64,000 nt of DNA, taken from positions 521,301,451-521,365,450 of the forward strand of contig OZ010795.1 of the NCBI GenBank assembly GCA_963932465.1, written 5' to 3'. This DNA comes from Maratus speciosus. Lineage: Eukaryota > Arthropoda > Arachnida > Araneae > Salticidae. The notes under the pieces were generated by a model that worked only from the letters and a program-made list of their open reading frames with translations, was not told the DNA's origin and made no database searches. A program made the translations under genes and the position numbers. Below are positions 24,680-34,839 of this stretch, piece after piece (position 1 is the first letter of the stretch; each line of letters starts with the position of its first letter).

Positions 24680-24758
24680 GAAATAATTGGCGCATTAGCA
24701 TACGTTTTCCGTTATACGGACAACATGCCAAAATGTATGCTAATGCGCCAATTATTTC
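24680..24758. repeat. Short palindrome with Merlin-like terminus
   Basis: GAAATAATTGGCGCATTAGC and its complement enclose CGTTTTCCGTTATACGGACA and CATGCC. The centre is the inverted match of the outermost right end of the Merlin element at 26053-26093. Confidence 0.7.
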
Positions 24759-24934
24759 AACCCTGATCGTAGATTTTTATTGTAAACCATGCGAAACATT
24801 GTGATTTGTTATTTATGAAACGTGAATCACGTGAATGATTATTTTTTAACCTTGACCTTGGAAAGCTTTTTAATCTGCTATTAATCGAATTAAAAATGCT
24901 TTTTTTTAAATAAAGTTGTAGTTTACTTTTACTG

Positions 24935-25614
24935 CTGATGCTGAGATAGATTTTATCATTTGGCAATTACCAGATGATGAGAAAGTTGTAATAAAACTGT
25001 TTCAGGAATTTGGAATTCTGCATAATAAAAGATTGTGTTCAAAAAATCATGAAATGAAATTATGGATGAGTTCTGGAAATCCGAAATTGAGTTGTAGCTT
25101 ACGATCATGCGAAGAAACCGTAGGAATACGACAAAAAACTTGGTTTAAAGGATCGCGGGTGACTTTTCTTAATGCTTTGAGGTTTATATATTTATCATGC
25201 AAAGAGTTGACATCGATTGAGTTTGGTGAGCTGCAACTTGATATGAACCACAACACAACAGTGGAATGGAATAGTTATTCGAGAGAAGTTTGTGCAAATC
25301 TTTATGCTCACGACCAAATAGAAAAATCGTGGACCTAATAAAAATATAGAAGTAGATGAAAGTCTTGTATTATTTATACAGATTGCCGGAAAGGATATAA
25401 AACAGATGAACTGCTAAGTGCTGGTTATGATCATTTCACAGTAAATCACAAATACAATTTTGTCGACCCTAATACTGGATGCCATACTCCAAATGTTCAG
25501 AGAATATGGGGCATCGCAAAATGGCGCAATAAAAGACATCGGGGAGGTGTTCGTCATCATTTAGAGTCGTATCTCATAGATTTTATGTGGCGACGCCTTC
25601 GTTCAAAAAAATGA
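24935..25614 (+). pseudogene. Merlin (IS1016/IS1595-like) transposase, broken
   Basis: The first part, to the stop at about 25338, reads LPDDEKVVIKLFQEFGIL, a zinc-ribbon-like stretch (CSKNHEMKLWM, LSCSLRSCEETVG), then TWFKGSRVTF and FIYLSCKELTSIEFGELQL, the helix-turn-helix part. A frame change then leads into GPNKNIEVDESL, which carries the first catalytic Asp. Most of the core is deleted. The end (TDCRKGY, then FVDPNTGCHT, NVQRIWG, AKWRNKRHRGG, FMWRRLRSKK, stop) has the second Asp in TDCRKGY. At the place where Merlin proteins carry the catalytic Glu (usually IER) it has VQR. The protein could not cut DNA. Confidence 0.9.
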
Positions 25615-25767
25615 AATGTTTACTGCAATGCTGAAAGATATTTATAATTTTATGGCAGCAGTTTAATATGATTTTTTATTTTATTACTTTATTGTATAAC
25701 AGTTATTTGTTCACTTATTTTAAGTATATATTTGTGATTTAATAAAATAGTTCGTAAAAGTTTGTAA

Positions 25768-25974
25768 GGTACAGATGTCATATTCGCCCCATATTGGCGC
25801 GATTTTTTTCTGTCGCCAATATCATATAGGCAACAGGTACTTAACTTGTACCAAAGTGTCATTATTTTGCTTGATGTGGTAACCCGGATTATGTTGTTTA
25901 TGCTGTTGAGGTTTTCGCCAAATTGGCCACCGAAAAAAATCGCGCCAATGTGGGGCGAATATGACATCTGTGCC
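25768..25974. mobile_element. Y-family MITE inside the Merlin element
   Basis: The ends are GGTACAGATGTCATATTCGC and GACATCTGTGCC. It sits between the subterminal inverted repeat and the right TIR of the Merlin element. The flanks GTTTGTAA and GTTTCAAT match at only five to six of eight bases, so the TSD is uncertain. Confidence 0.85.
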
Positions 25975-26371
25975 GTTTCAATTCACGTGATTTTCATTTT
26001 GCGCCAACTATTGCACTTGGCGACAATGCTGTCCGTATAACGAAAAAGTACCGCATACATTTTGGCATGGTGTCCGTATAACGGAAAAATATTGAGATTT
26101 GTTGTCAGATCATATAAACAGCTATGAAAACAAACTTAATGAGCGTTTTTTTTTATATGTTTATTTTATATGTATATTATTCATGTTTTTGTGTACAAAT
26201 TACATCTCTTTCTGTATAAAATTAGAGAAACGGCTTTTTTAATCGTATAAATAAATCGTATAAATGTCGAAAAAAAAATGCGTATGTATATAAAATCAAA
26301 CAGTGGATAGGTTCCCGGAAAATGTTGCCAAATTTCCTTTTTCGCCAACGCACCTATACTGGAAAAGTACC

Positions 26372-28040
26372 TAAAGCACATTAAAATCGCGCAGTTAGGA
26401 GCTCATACAGTACAGCGTCGTCTATTGGCGGTTATTTTATTAGTAGCATCGGGAGGAAGATGTAAAGATGTACTTTAAATTCTCACCCATAGATTTTGAA
26501 AAAATATCTTAAAAGAGCGGAGTTTAAATTAAAATTTGGTGACCTCGTTTATGAAAGATGAATAGTTTTAAATGGGATTTTCACCAAATCAGCCAGCTAT
26601 TGCCAAGTTGACCAACATTTGGCGCTACTATGGTAACCCTGCATTAGTATTTTTCAACAATTACTCATTTCAATGAGGTGGTCCTACCGGAATCGTGAGG
26701 GACACACAGAGACTTCGATTTTATATAAATAGAAGATGATGCATTTATAAAAGTAATAAGTGCGTAATGAATGCTCAGTTCATATTTCAAAGTAATTTGC
26801 AATATATAACTGTAGACACATAAACAAATGCGTACTGCATGCCTAATACTACAGCTACTGTACGTTTATAAATTTTGTTATCTTCAAAAAATATGAGTTC
26901 AGGACATTACAATTAAATTTGAAACTTTTTATTTCAAAATTAGTAGGAAATTTAATATTTTTAAATCCAATAACACAATATAGAAAAGTTTACAAGAATT
27001 CAAAAGTATAGCAATTTAAAAGTTAAATAATTTAATTTCACTATATTATTTTAAATAAATTCATATGAATTCATATATAACCTAATATCTGTGCTTCTTC
27101 TTAAGATAAATGAACAATAGAAATTGTGAAATACTATACTTTTAATAATGAACTAACTTTAAAAAAATGATCAATAACTTATCAACATTATTAACCATTT
27201 GGAAAAATGGTTATTGTCGTCGTCAGGGTAGGAAATCAAAAGCATATCTGAAGAGTTTTATTGGTTGAATCCGCATTTTATACGTTTTCTGATTGGTCTA
27301 TACAGTAATTTGTATTTTCCCTTTACTTTCAACAGAGATGGATACTTCTGTTGCAACTATGACAAAAATTTAATAAAAACTACAAAAAAAAAAATTCATA
27401 ACTCAGAAACAAATTGAGATACAGCTTTCAAACAAATTGCATTTAAAAGTACATTTTTTTCTCTATACGGCGGAGTAAAAAGTAATATTGTGGGATATTT
27501 AGAAGTTTAAGAATGAAATTTCATTTAAAATTGGTCGTCAGATTTCCAAGAAACCTGACGATGGAAAAGCTTTTTCCCGAACAGCCAATGAAATGCTTGG
27601 ATAATACGTAAGTTTCAGGAAATCTGACGAGTCGCAGGCAATTTTTGTCTCTTGCAATTTTTACGTGTAATAAAACTATTAATGTTTAATTCATCGCGTA
27701 CGTAATGTATGATCAACTCCGTGCGATTTTTTATGTCTTAAATTTTAGACTTTGAAAAAAATAATTTTCCAAATGGTCGTTCTAATTTTTAAATTTCATT
27801 TTTTAATTAAATTTCATGTAAAAGGATATTTTTTTACTACAGCAGATTTGATTTTAACAGGGACATTTTTTTTTCAGTTTTCCAACAAATGACATTGTAC
27901 TTATAGTTTTCAAAGCTTAAAATTCTTACTAAATAACTTTAACATTAAATGTACGCTGAATCAATATCATTTCACATGTATACATATATGGAGCAAAAGA
28001 TACAAAATATATCATGTATATATAAATATATGTGTACAAC
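26372..28040. other. AT-rich stretch with one weak inverted-repeat element
   Basis: At 27194-27779 the words ACCATTTGGAAAAATGG and its rough complement AATTTTCCAAATGGT may bound a small element whose interior has GTCGTCAGG and CTGACGA words. TTGGCG words near 26600 and a CTATGGTAACC end at about 26635 recall the repeat at 15530. Otherwise nothing was seen. Confidence 0.35.
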
Positions 28041-28048
28041 ATGGTAAC

Positions 28049-28492
28049 TTGCCTCTTTTTTTAAAAAGAAAGGTGTTTATCCAATGTGTTTTGCCTGTGC
28101 TAACTTATGGAGCAGGAACGTGGACGCTAATAAAACGGATGGTACAAAGATTACAAACAACACAGAGAAGTATGGAAAGATGTATGGTAGGTATAACTAG
28201 AAGAGACAGAAAAAGAATAACCTGGATAAGAAGTCAGACGAAATTTTTTGACATCTTTGAAAGAATTAAACGGCTAAAATGGAAAGAGGCTGGGCACATT
28301 GCAAGAAGACAAGACAATAGATGGAGCATAAGCACTTTACAGTGGTATCCCAAAGATGTAAAATGGCCAAGAAGAGGACCTCAGGTAAGATGGAGTGATG
28401 AAATCAGAAAAGTAGCCGGTGTTAATTGGATGACTAAAACATTGGAAAAATCTGGGTGAGATTTACATCCAGCAGCGGATTGAAAACGATTC

Positions 28493-28496
<4 letters not shown>
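28049..28496 (+). pseudogene. RTE-type non-LTR retrotransposon, 3' end of reverse transcriptase
   Basis: The frame reads CVLPVLTYGAGTWTL, then TTQRSMERCMVGITRRDRKR, IRSQTKFFDIFERIKRLKWK, EAGHIARRQDNRW, RGPQVRWSDEIRKVAG. This is the conserved tail after the reverse-transcriptase domain of RTE-like elements. Near 28452 the frame stops (LEKSG, stop), but the expected ending continues in another frame as LGEIYIQQRIENDS and a stop at 28494-28496, so a few bases have been lost. All upstream domains are missing, the usual 5' truncation of target-primed insertion. It is followed directly by the GAT tail. Confidence 0.85.

Positions 28497-28530
<34 letters not shown>
28494..28530 (+). repeat. (TGA)n tail of the RTE element
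   Basis: Twelve TGA/GAT repeats directly after the stop codon of the reverse-transcriptase remnant. RTE elements commonly end in a short tandem repeat rather than poly-A. Confidence 0.85.
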
Positions 28531-28940
28531 ATATGTATATACTACCGAGAAAAACAATTAAAACGACATTAAATCTTGCAAAATCTAAACTCAGATTTAA
28601 ATAAATGTTGCGTATAATATGACGATTTTTGAATTAATCTTTATATCTTGATGGAAGAAAAATCACCACATTAAAGTTTGTTCTACTAAGGGTAACATTG
28701 CCCTCGTACCAACTACGCTCGAAACTAGCTTTCAGGCTCTAAAAGTATACAAATGTGGATTGTTTCAAAAATATTACTCTATTAGGGAAGATTGAATGAT
28801 ATTAGCACAAAAAGTTGCCATCTTTTATAATCGTGTTATCAATCATTTCCTTTAAATTTTGGTCTTATTATGTTGCGAAGTTGCATCTGCAGCTATTACG
28901 ACAGCTGACGGTTGTTTTCATGATTGTTTAAGTATAATAA

Positions 28941-29936
28941 ATCTAACAAAAACATAGCTGTGAAAAAAGGGAGCCAAGTTCTGTAAAGACAATGGCAAGA
29001 AAAGAAGTGATATCTAAGTGGGTGCCAAGTTCAAATAAAATTCACTCAAACTTACCTACAGAAGTATTATAGCATTTTTAAAATTGTTTAAAAATAAAAA
29101 TTATTGATAGCATATTAATAATAAATCTAGAACTTGGCAAGTTTTTACCTACGAGTCATTTATTTTTATTAATGACATTATTATATCAAAACTTGTTATT
29201 TCATGTTTGGAAGCCTTAATTTGAGTGAGCTCCTTTCCCTTGAAGGGTGGTGGGATAAAATATATCCCACCTAATTTAAACTACAAAATGCCACATTGAC
29301 ACTAGAATTCAGGACTAAAAAGTTTAATTTTATTAAATACGTGAAAAGAAGCTTTCAACCATTTTGAAATAAATTTGTTTTTAAATTCTGGTGTGATTCA
29401 ATCATTTCAGCATGTCACGAATAAAGGCTCTTTGCCCCTGAAGGGTTAAAGGGGTACAGTCTCTAGAGGGATGACCAAGAACAAGCGTAAAGGTATCTGT
29501 CTCTTTCTCAGGCTTTTTAATCTGTTTGCATTGAGGTTTCTGGAGGGTGGGTGCTAGAGTGATAACCAAAGACGAGCGGGGGTGTATCTGTGTATTTATT
29601 GGTTTATCAAATCTTTAACATGAGTCATTTGTTTATAATAATAACTATATTAATTTTTTTAATGACATTGTTGTTAATATTAACATCATCATTTTATTAA
29701 GACATGAAATTGATAGGCATAACATTTATCAAAAACTTGCCAAGTTCTAGATTTATTATTAATATGCTATCAATAATTTTTATTTCTAAACAATTTAAAA
29801 AATGCTATAATACTTCTGTAGGTAAGTTTGAGTGAATTTTATTTGAACTTGGCACCCACTTAGATATCACTTCTTTTCTTGCCATTGTCTTTACAGAACT
29901 TGGCTCCCTTTTTTCACAGCTATGTTTTTGTTAGAT
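28941..29936. mobile_element. Foldback element with nearly identical 205-bp arms
   Basis: The left arm 28941 to about 29147 (ATCTAACAAAAACATAGCTG... to CTAGAACTTGGCAAGTTTTT) is repeated inverted at about 29732-29936. By eye only two or three differences exist in about 205 bp. The 585-bp core has no credible gene but contains two GAAGGGT...-type words and resembles the core of the 18474-19660 foldback. No clear TSD was found. Confidence 0.9.
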
Positions 29937-30495
29937 ATCATTACTTTTTGTAAAGTTACAATATATTTAGACACTTTACTTAATGCTTTTTAATGTGTTT
30001 ACATGTGACTATTTTATTCACCAAGCAACATTCAATTTTAATTTAAATTTTCTACAACAAACTATTTGGCTGTTAATTTGCGGCTGAAATCTATATTTCA
30101 ATACTGCTACATTGAATGCATGTTTTGAAACGAAATGTATTGATTCGAAATTTTTATTGTTTCTGAAACAACAATTCCTATTAAATTCCTATATTAAATT
30201 TTCCTATTAAATTTTCCAAATAAATATCCTATAGCTGGGCCTGCTTTTTTGCACTGAAAGTGAAAAATAAAGTTATGTGCTTATGCCACACTATGTATCA
30301 TTCATCCATGGGTGCCGGCAAAGAGGCAGCGAAGAGGAAGGACATTGCCTCTGTCTGAATTTTCAAATTTAACTAATTAAATATCCTTTTCTCTGATGAT
30401 TTTGAAAATAACAAGTGGGTAAGTGTGATCACAGATCGCACAGAGGGTTTCGTTTAATATTCCTTTCAAAACACTTTATCCTTTTGAAAAATCTG

Positions 30496-30656
30496 TTAGT
30501 TCCACATTTCGCAACCAGGGGCGCACTCTATTCTAAACAAACCTCTATCCGAACGAAACTCAGTTTTACATACTATCCGTAGATATATTAGTCGAGGGGA
30601 TTGAGCCCATAGCACCGAGATAAGTAGGCGCCCCTGGCGGTAAAATGTGGAACTAA
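30496..30656. mobile_element. Small inverted-repeat element
   Basis: TTAGTTCCACATTTCGCAAC and CCAGGGGCGC at the left are matched by GGCGCCCCTGG and ATGTGGAACTAA at the right. The interior is about 85 bp with no gene. It is locally richer in G+C than its surroundings. Confidence 0.6.
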
Positions 30657-30769
30657 AATTCGTAAGGCTATGGTGCATAATATGAAAGAATGGTCAAAGG
30701 TGTGTCGGCAAAAGTTGGAAAAGTGCTCCCCGGGTGAAAAGGGCGGAGGTTAGAAAAAGTGCTTAAAAT

Positions 30770-32045
30770 ACACAAGTTAAAGCCCGGAGGAGTAAATAAT
30801 ATAAGACTTTTTGAAAATTTTATGATTTGTCGTGTGGTCTGAGGTATTCAGCTATACGTATGCAAAAAATCATGTCTCCAACTTAATTAGGGGCTCCCTT
30901 AGAAAGAATTGCTTAAAATACATATGTGGTAGCTCAAAGGGTTAAGCGTAAGACTTTTTCAAGATTTTATGATTTGTCACCTGGCCTCACGTGTTCTACT
31001 ATAATTATGCAAAATTTCAAATCTCCAATTTAATAAGGGGCTCAGTAAGAAAGAATTGCTTAAAATACGCATGTGGAAGCCCAAAGGGTTAAATGTACGA
31101 CTTTTTCAAAATTTTATGATTTGTCATTTGATGTGTGTTCAGCTATAAGTATGCAAATTTTCACGCCTCCAATATAATTAGGGACTCACTTAGAAAATAT
31201 TGTTTAAAATACACGTGTGAGAGCCCAAAGGGTTAAATATACAACTTTTTCAAAATTTTATGATTTCTCGTTTGATGTGAGGTGCTCAGCTATAAATATG
31301 CAAAATTCCACGCCTCCAACCTAATTAGGGTCTCACTTAGTAAGAATTGTTTAAAATACACATATGGGCCCAAAGGGTTAAATGTGCGAGTTTTTCAAAA
31401 TTTTATAAATTTTCGTTTGATGTGAGGTGTTCAGCTATAAGTATGTACAATTTTACGCCTCCAACCTAATTAGGTGCTCACTTAGAAAGGATTGTTTAAA
31501 ATACATATCTGAGACCCCAAAGGGTTAAATTTACAACTTTTTCAAAGTTTTATGATTTGTCATTTGATGTGAGGTGTTCAGCTATAAGTATGCAAAATTT
31601 CACGCCTCCAACCTTGTTAGAGGCTCAGATAGAAAGAATTGTTTAAAATACACATGTGGGAGCCCAAAGGTTTAAATGTACGACTTTTTCAAACTGTTAT
31701 GGTTTGTCATTTGATGTGAGGTGTTCAGCTATAACTATGCAAAATTTCATGCCTCCAACCTAATTAGGGCTCACTTAGAAAATAATTTTTTAAATACACA
31801 TGTGGGAGCCAAAGGGTTAAATGTACGACTTTCTCAAAATTTTATGATTTGTCGTATGATGTGTGGTGTTCAGCTATAAGTCTATAAAATCACATGCCTC
31901 AACCTAATTAGGGGCTCACTTAGAAAGAATTGTTTAAAATACACATGTGGGAGCCAAAGGGTTAAATGTACGACTTTCTCAAAATTTTATGATTTGTCGT
32001 ATGATGTGTGGTGTTCAGCTATAAGTATGCAAAATTTCAAGTATC
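30770..32045 (+). repeat. Minisatellite array, about 9 units of 146 bp
   Basis: Units contain CCCAAAGGGTTAAATGTACG, ACTTTTTCAAAATTTTATGA, GTGAGGTGTTCAGCTATAAG, GCCTCCAACCTAATTAGG and GCTCACTTAGAAAGAATTG. TTCAGCTATA or its variants lie at 30847, 31138, 31285, 31430, 31577, 31724, 31869 and 32024, with a worn unit near 30990. The last two units are nearly identical over 70 bp, which points to a late duplication. Confidence 0.9.
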
Positions 32046-32104
32046 CAACATGTATAGTATCGGAGAACGGGCTCTGTGACGGACAGAATATCTCAATTTG
32101 TTGA

Positions 32105-32325
32105 TTTTCTGTAAGCAAGTAAACCCAGATAAACACCCAGTAAGTAGATAGGTTTACAATAGAAGTCTATGGAAATTTGGCGAAATATTAGAGATATAGC
32201 CAAGGTGACGTCACTTTTGGCGACTAATTTTGGTCGCCAAATTTGGCGATATATCGCCATGTTGGCGAGAAACTTGGCGGTATTTGGCGACATAACAGTG
32301 TCCCCTACTACGGCAATTAAAATTT
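32105..32325. repeat. Second copy of the CGCCAA-dense repeat
   Basis: TTCTGTAAGCAAGTAA, GTTTACAATAGAAGTCTATG and TTTGGCGAAATATTAGAGAT are shared with 15530-15722. The copy here has about 30 extra bases after the first word. It adjoins the right end of the 146-bp array. Confidence 0.65.
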
Positions 32326-32419
32326 TGCCTAATAGACGTAATGTTAAAGTAAAAATGGGCACCCCCAGGTGGGTAATTCATCGATTTTCACAATTTTTTT
32401 ATTTTTTTCCTTAGTTTTA

Positions 32420-32520
32420 TAGTGTAAACAAACTTCGCACCAAATTTGAAGTCTGTAGCTGCAGTAGATATACGAGATCTTTTTGATGAGTGAGTCAGTC
32501 AGTCAGTCAGTCAGTCAATG
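32420..32520. repeat. GTCA microsatellite in a Helitron-like context
   Basis: GTCAGTCAGTCAGTCAGTCA lies at about 32494-32513, after CACCAAATTTGAAGTCTGTAG and a GAGTGA stretch. A similar order (AAATTTTGTAGCTCTACGTG then CACTCACTCACTC) lies in the 5' part of the Helitron at 16010-16085. No ends were resolved. Confidence 0.4.
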
Positions 32521-33333
32521 GTAAAATTATCGATTATCAGACATTTTCAAATGTCATTATCTCGGAAACTAATTATGCGTTATTTATAAAATTTTGGATT
32601 TTAGGTAATTAGGTTGGTCTTACTACACATTTCGTATAAGAAGTACGTAGGTCTCATAGATTTTCAGTAGTAGAGCATTGAAATTCGACGAAAACAGCTC
32701 GAATTGGTTCGTGTAAATAACACACGGCTATGTCAGGCGAACTTGGCTGACACACTGCCGTGTGTCTAGATTACACATTTGACAATGAGCTTCAATAAAA
32801 TGGTTACGTAAAAAATGCCAATCTCTCCTGAAATTTTATAAGGACGCTAAATGAAAATCGTTTTAATTTTTACGTTTTAAAAGTATTGTGTTGTATATGA
32901 CGTAGTTTTCATCATTGAATACTTTTCGCAAGTAATAATTTAATTACTTTATTTTCTTCTTTTTTTTTAATATCCACTTATAAATGTATTTTTTTAATTT
33001 AAAGGGGTTTATAAATATTATTAGTATGGTCTTTTAAAATCCGGCAGCAGTAGGTAAAAAAATGGTTATTCAAAACTAATTAATTCTCTATGAAATAATG
33101 AAATATTAAGTAAAAAATGGAAAAAGAAATGCAAAATTGAAAAAATTTTAAAAATTGATGGACACTTCATGCCAGAAATAGTCAAGCATGCGGCTGTCAA
33201 ATATGGTAAAATCGCCATTTATAGTTTTTAATCCTTGAAAACTTATTTAACTGAACTCCATTGACCGATTTCAACATAAAATTGTACTTTAAATAACTCT
33301 TCGATTTAAAGCATGTCTACTTTCGAGTGTTTA

Positions 33334-33618
33334 TCACACATTTCTCAGTAAAACTACCAGTTTTGATGGTTTCATATGCAACAGTTTATGTAGTATGAGC
33401 CGAGAAATTAAAAATGTCACAATAAGTCCAATTACGGTCGCAGCAGCATTAGTTACATTTTTAACACTTTCCAACAAAGTTGAAAAATGTTTATGACTTC
33501 GGTTTTTCAAACGCTTTATTCGTTTTCTAAAATGTTTACTTAGTTCTCTTATATACGTTATTTCCCTAAATAACGAAGTATTGTTAAAGCATTCAGGAAA
33601 TGTTAGAAAGTGTTTCAT
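33334..33618 (-). CDS. Unidentified small open frame, duplicated in the window
   Basis: A 94-residue frame starting MKHFLTFPECFNNTSLFRE, then a basic stretch (ELSKHFRKRIKRLKNRSHKH) and a hydrophobic segment at about residues 56-76 (VTNAAATVIGLIVTFLISRL) that could span a membrane. I do not recognise it. The first part is also found, broken by a stop and a Y MITE, at 23430-23775, so it belongs to a repeated sequence. Codon use is like the AT-rich background. It may be a fragment of an unclassified element or a chance frame; it is kept because of the duplication. Confidence 0.25.
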   Translation of the reverse strand: MKHFLTFPECFNNTSLFREITYIRELSKHFRKRIKRLKNRSHKHFSTLLESVKNVTNAAATVIGLIVTFLISRLILHKLLHMKPSKLVVLLRNV

Positions 33619-34024
33619 AGTCTATGCTTAACGCATGATTTTTCTTACTGGTTAAGAATAGAGAGGATCTTGTTTCATACCATTTTATCAAACTTTTGAA
33701 AAATAAAAGTTCGTAAATCCACCTAACCCTCTAATTCTCACGACAAGAAACTGCTAAAGAAAAAATTATTTTTTAGGCAAAAATTATTTTTGTTAGTGCG
33801 GGCCAAATAAAGTAAAAATATGAAAAAAAAAATGCGATTTTATTATATTTTTTAAGATTTCTGTATGGTATCATATATGCTGCATGGGCAGATTATGATG
33901 AAATATGAAGGATTTTATCATATTTCACAAGTATTTCACTTTGTGAAAATAATTACATTTTTACATGTTGTATGACCGAAACAATTTCTTTCTTTCTTTA
34001 TATATCTGTATCGTTATATATATA

Positions 34025-34774
34025 CAGAAAACTTCCGATTATCCGTCAATCATGGAACCGACGATTTGGCGGATAATTGAAATAGGGGGATAATCGAAAG
34101 ACAGTAAAAGAACATTACTAAAATTACATTTCAATATGTTAGTTTATAAAAAAGAACAATCAATTTTTTTCTTTTTTTATTCGTTGCGTACTTTTGTTTA
34201 TAAAAAAAAATAACTGATAATAAGAAATCTGTTTATCTGGCAAATGTACAATTTTACTGAATGCTTGAATTTTATGTAATCCTCGTTTTCATCCAAAGTA
34301 ATCCGTTATACATTTCTCTTTGCGTTTTGTTTGGGATTTTCCTGCAAAAAGATTACGAATTCTACTTAAAAAAAGTACTTGGATTGAACTTGCTTCCTTT
34401 TGCATCGCAAACCAATTAATGCATTTAGAGAGAGCATAGTCTACGTGACTGATTTCTAGTTGATAATTTCTCAATTTATCACATTCACCCGGTTCAGGTT
34501 TCACTGGATACAAAACATGCTCAATAATTTTGTTATTCGTAAATTCTTCATAACCAATATCATTCCAGTCACAATTAAGCGAGTCTGTGATTTCATTCGG
34601 GGAAATATTTTCTAGCTGTTGTTCCAGACGTGAGAGAAGCATTTTACTCAAAACAGCGCCATTTCACTCGGGTTTTTGTGCATTTGAATTTTCGTTGTTC
34701 GTTTCTGATTTTTTTTTAAAATAGGAAAGAAGGATGGTGGTTGCTAGAGGGGCGAATAATATGGAAGTTTACTG
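34025..34774 (-). mobile_element. Tigger/pogo-type transposon, internally deleted
   Basis: CAGAAAACTTCCGATTATCC on the left and GGAAGTTTACTG on the right are inverted ends of the pogo/Tigger kind, and TA flanks both (34023-34024 and 34775-34776). Only about 750 bp remain. A second stretch, GGCGGATAATTGAA, repeats the TIR motif just inside. It carries the C-terminal end of its transposase on the minus strand. Confidence 0.8.
34289..34651 (-). pseudogene. C-terminal part of a Tigger/jerky-type transposase
   Basis: The 120-residue frame has an acidic first half with repeated Asn/Glu (EQQLENISPNEITDSLNCDW, then GYEEFTNNKIIEHVL), then ISHVDYALSKCINWFAMQKE, VLFLSRIRNL and the terminal KRKEKCITDYFG. 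In CENP-B/Tigger-like transposases the tail after the DDE domain has this layout, with a pair of helices around a Cys-x-x-Trp-like core and a QxKITDFF-like ending. The DDE domain and the DNA-binding N-terminus are absent. The in-frame Met is therefore internal to the original protein, and the frame upstream is disrupted. Confidence 0.8.
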
Positions 34775-34839
34775 TATAACCAATTTTTTTTATATAAATT
34801 TATTTTTTCAACCATTTATTGAATTTACACAATAATCCT

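Larger units (their letters stand above)
24389..26093 (+). mobile_element. Merlin transposon with 8-bp TSD
   Basis: It is flanked by GAGATTTG at 24381-24388 and 26094-26101, and the X copy 1 empty site reads GAGATATG at 22199-22206. The left TIR GGTACTTTTCCGTTATGCGG runs to about 24462 and pairs with 25979-26052. A further terminus-like stretch, 26053-26093, pairs instead with 24707-24742, so the right end carries two termini in a row. Subterminal inverted stretches (24541-24640 and 25665-25765) extend the pairing. Size, TSD length and the transposase inside fit Merlin, the eukaryotic relatives of IS1016/IS1595. Confidence 0.85.
24311..26371 (+). mobile_element. X-family repeat, copy 2, holding a Merlin element
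   Basis: Left part 24311-24388 (GATACTTTTCCACTGTAGG, then TTTGGTGTAATTTGGGCATC) and right part about 26094-26371, ending CTATACTGGAAAAGTACC. The first base pairs of the two ends are inverted copies. Together these parts match copy 1 at 22137-22785, with the Merlin element between them. Confidence 0.75.

Noticed and set aside
27194..27779. Possible small element bounded by ACCATTTGGAAAAATGG.
   Set aside because: The pairing is short and imperfect and no TSD is visible; mentioned only as a weak lead in the gap entry.
30770..32045. Regular repeats of about 146 bp considered as a CRISPR array.
   Set aside because: The repeats are continuous and diverged, with no unique spacers, and the DNA is eukaryotic.
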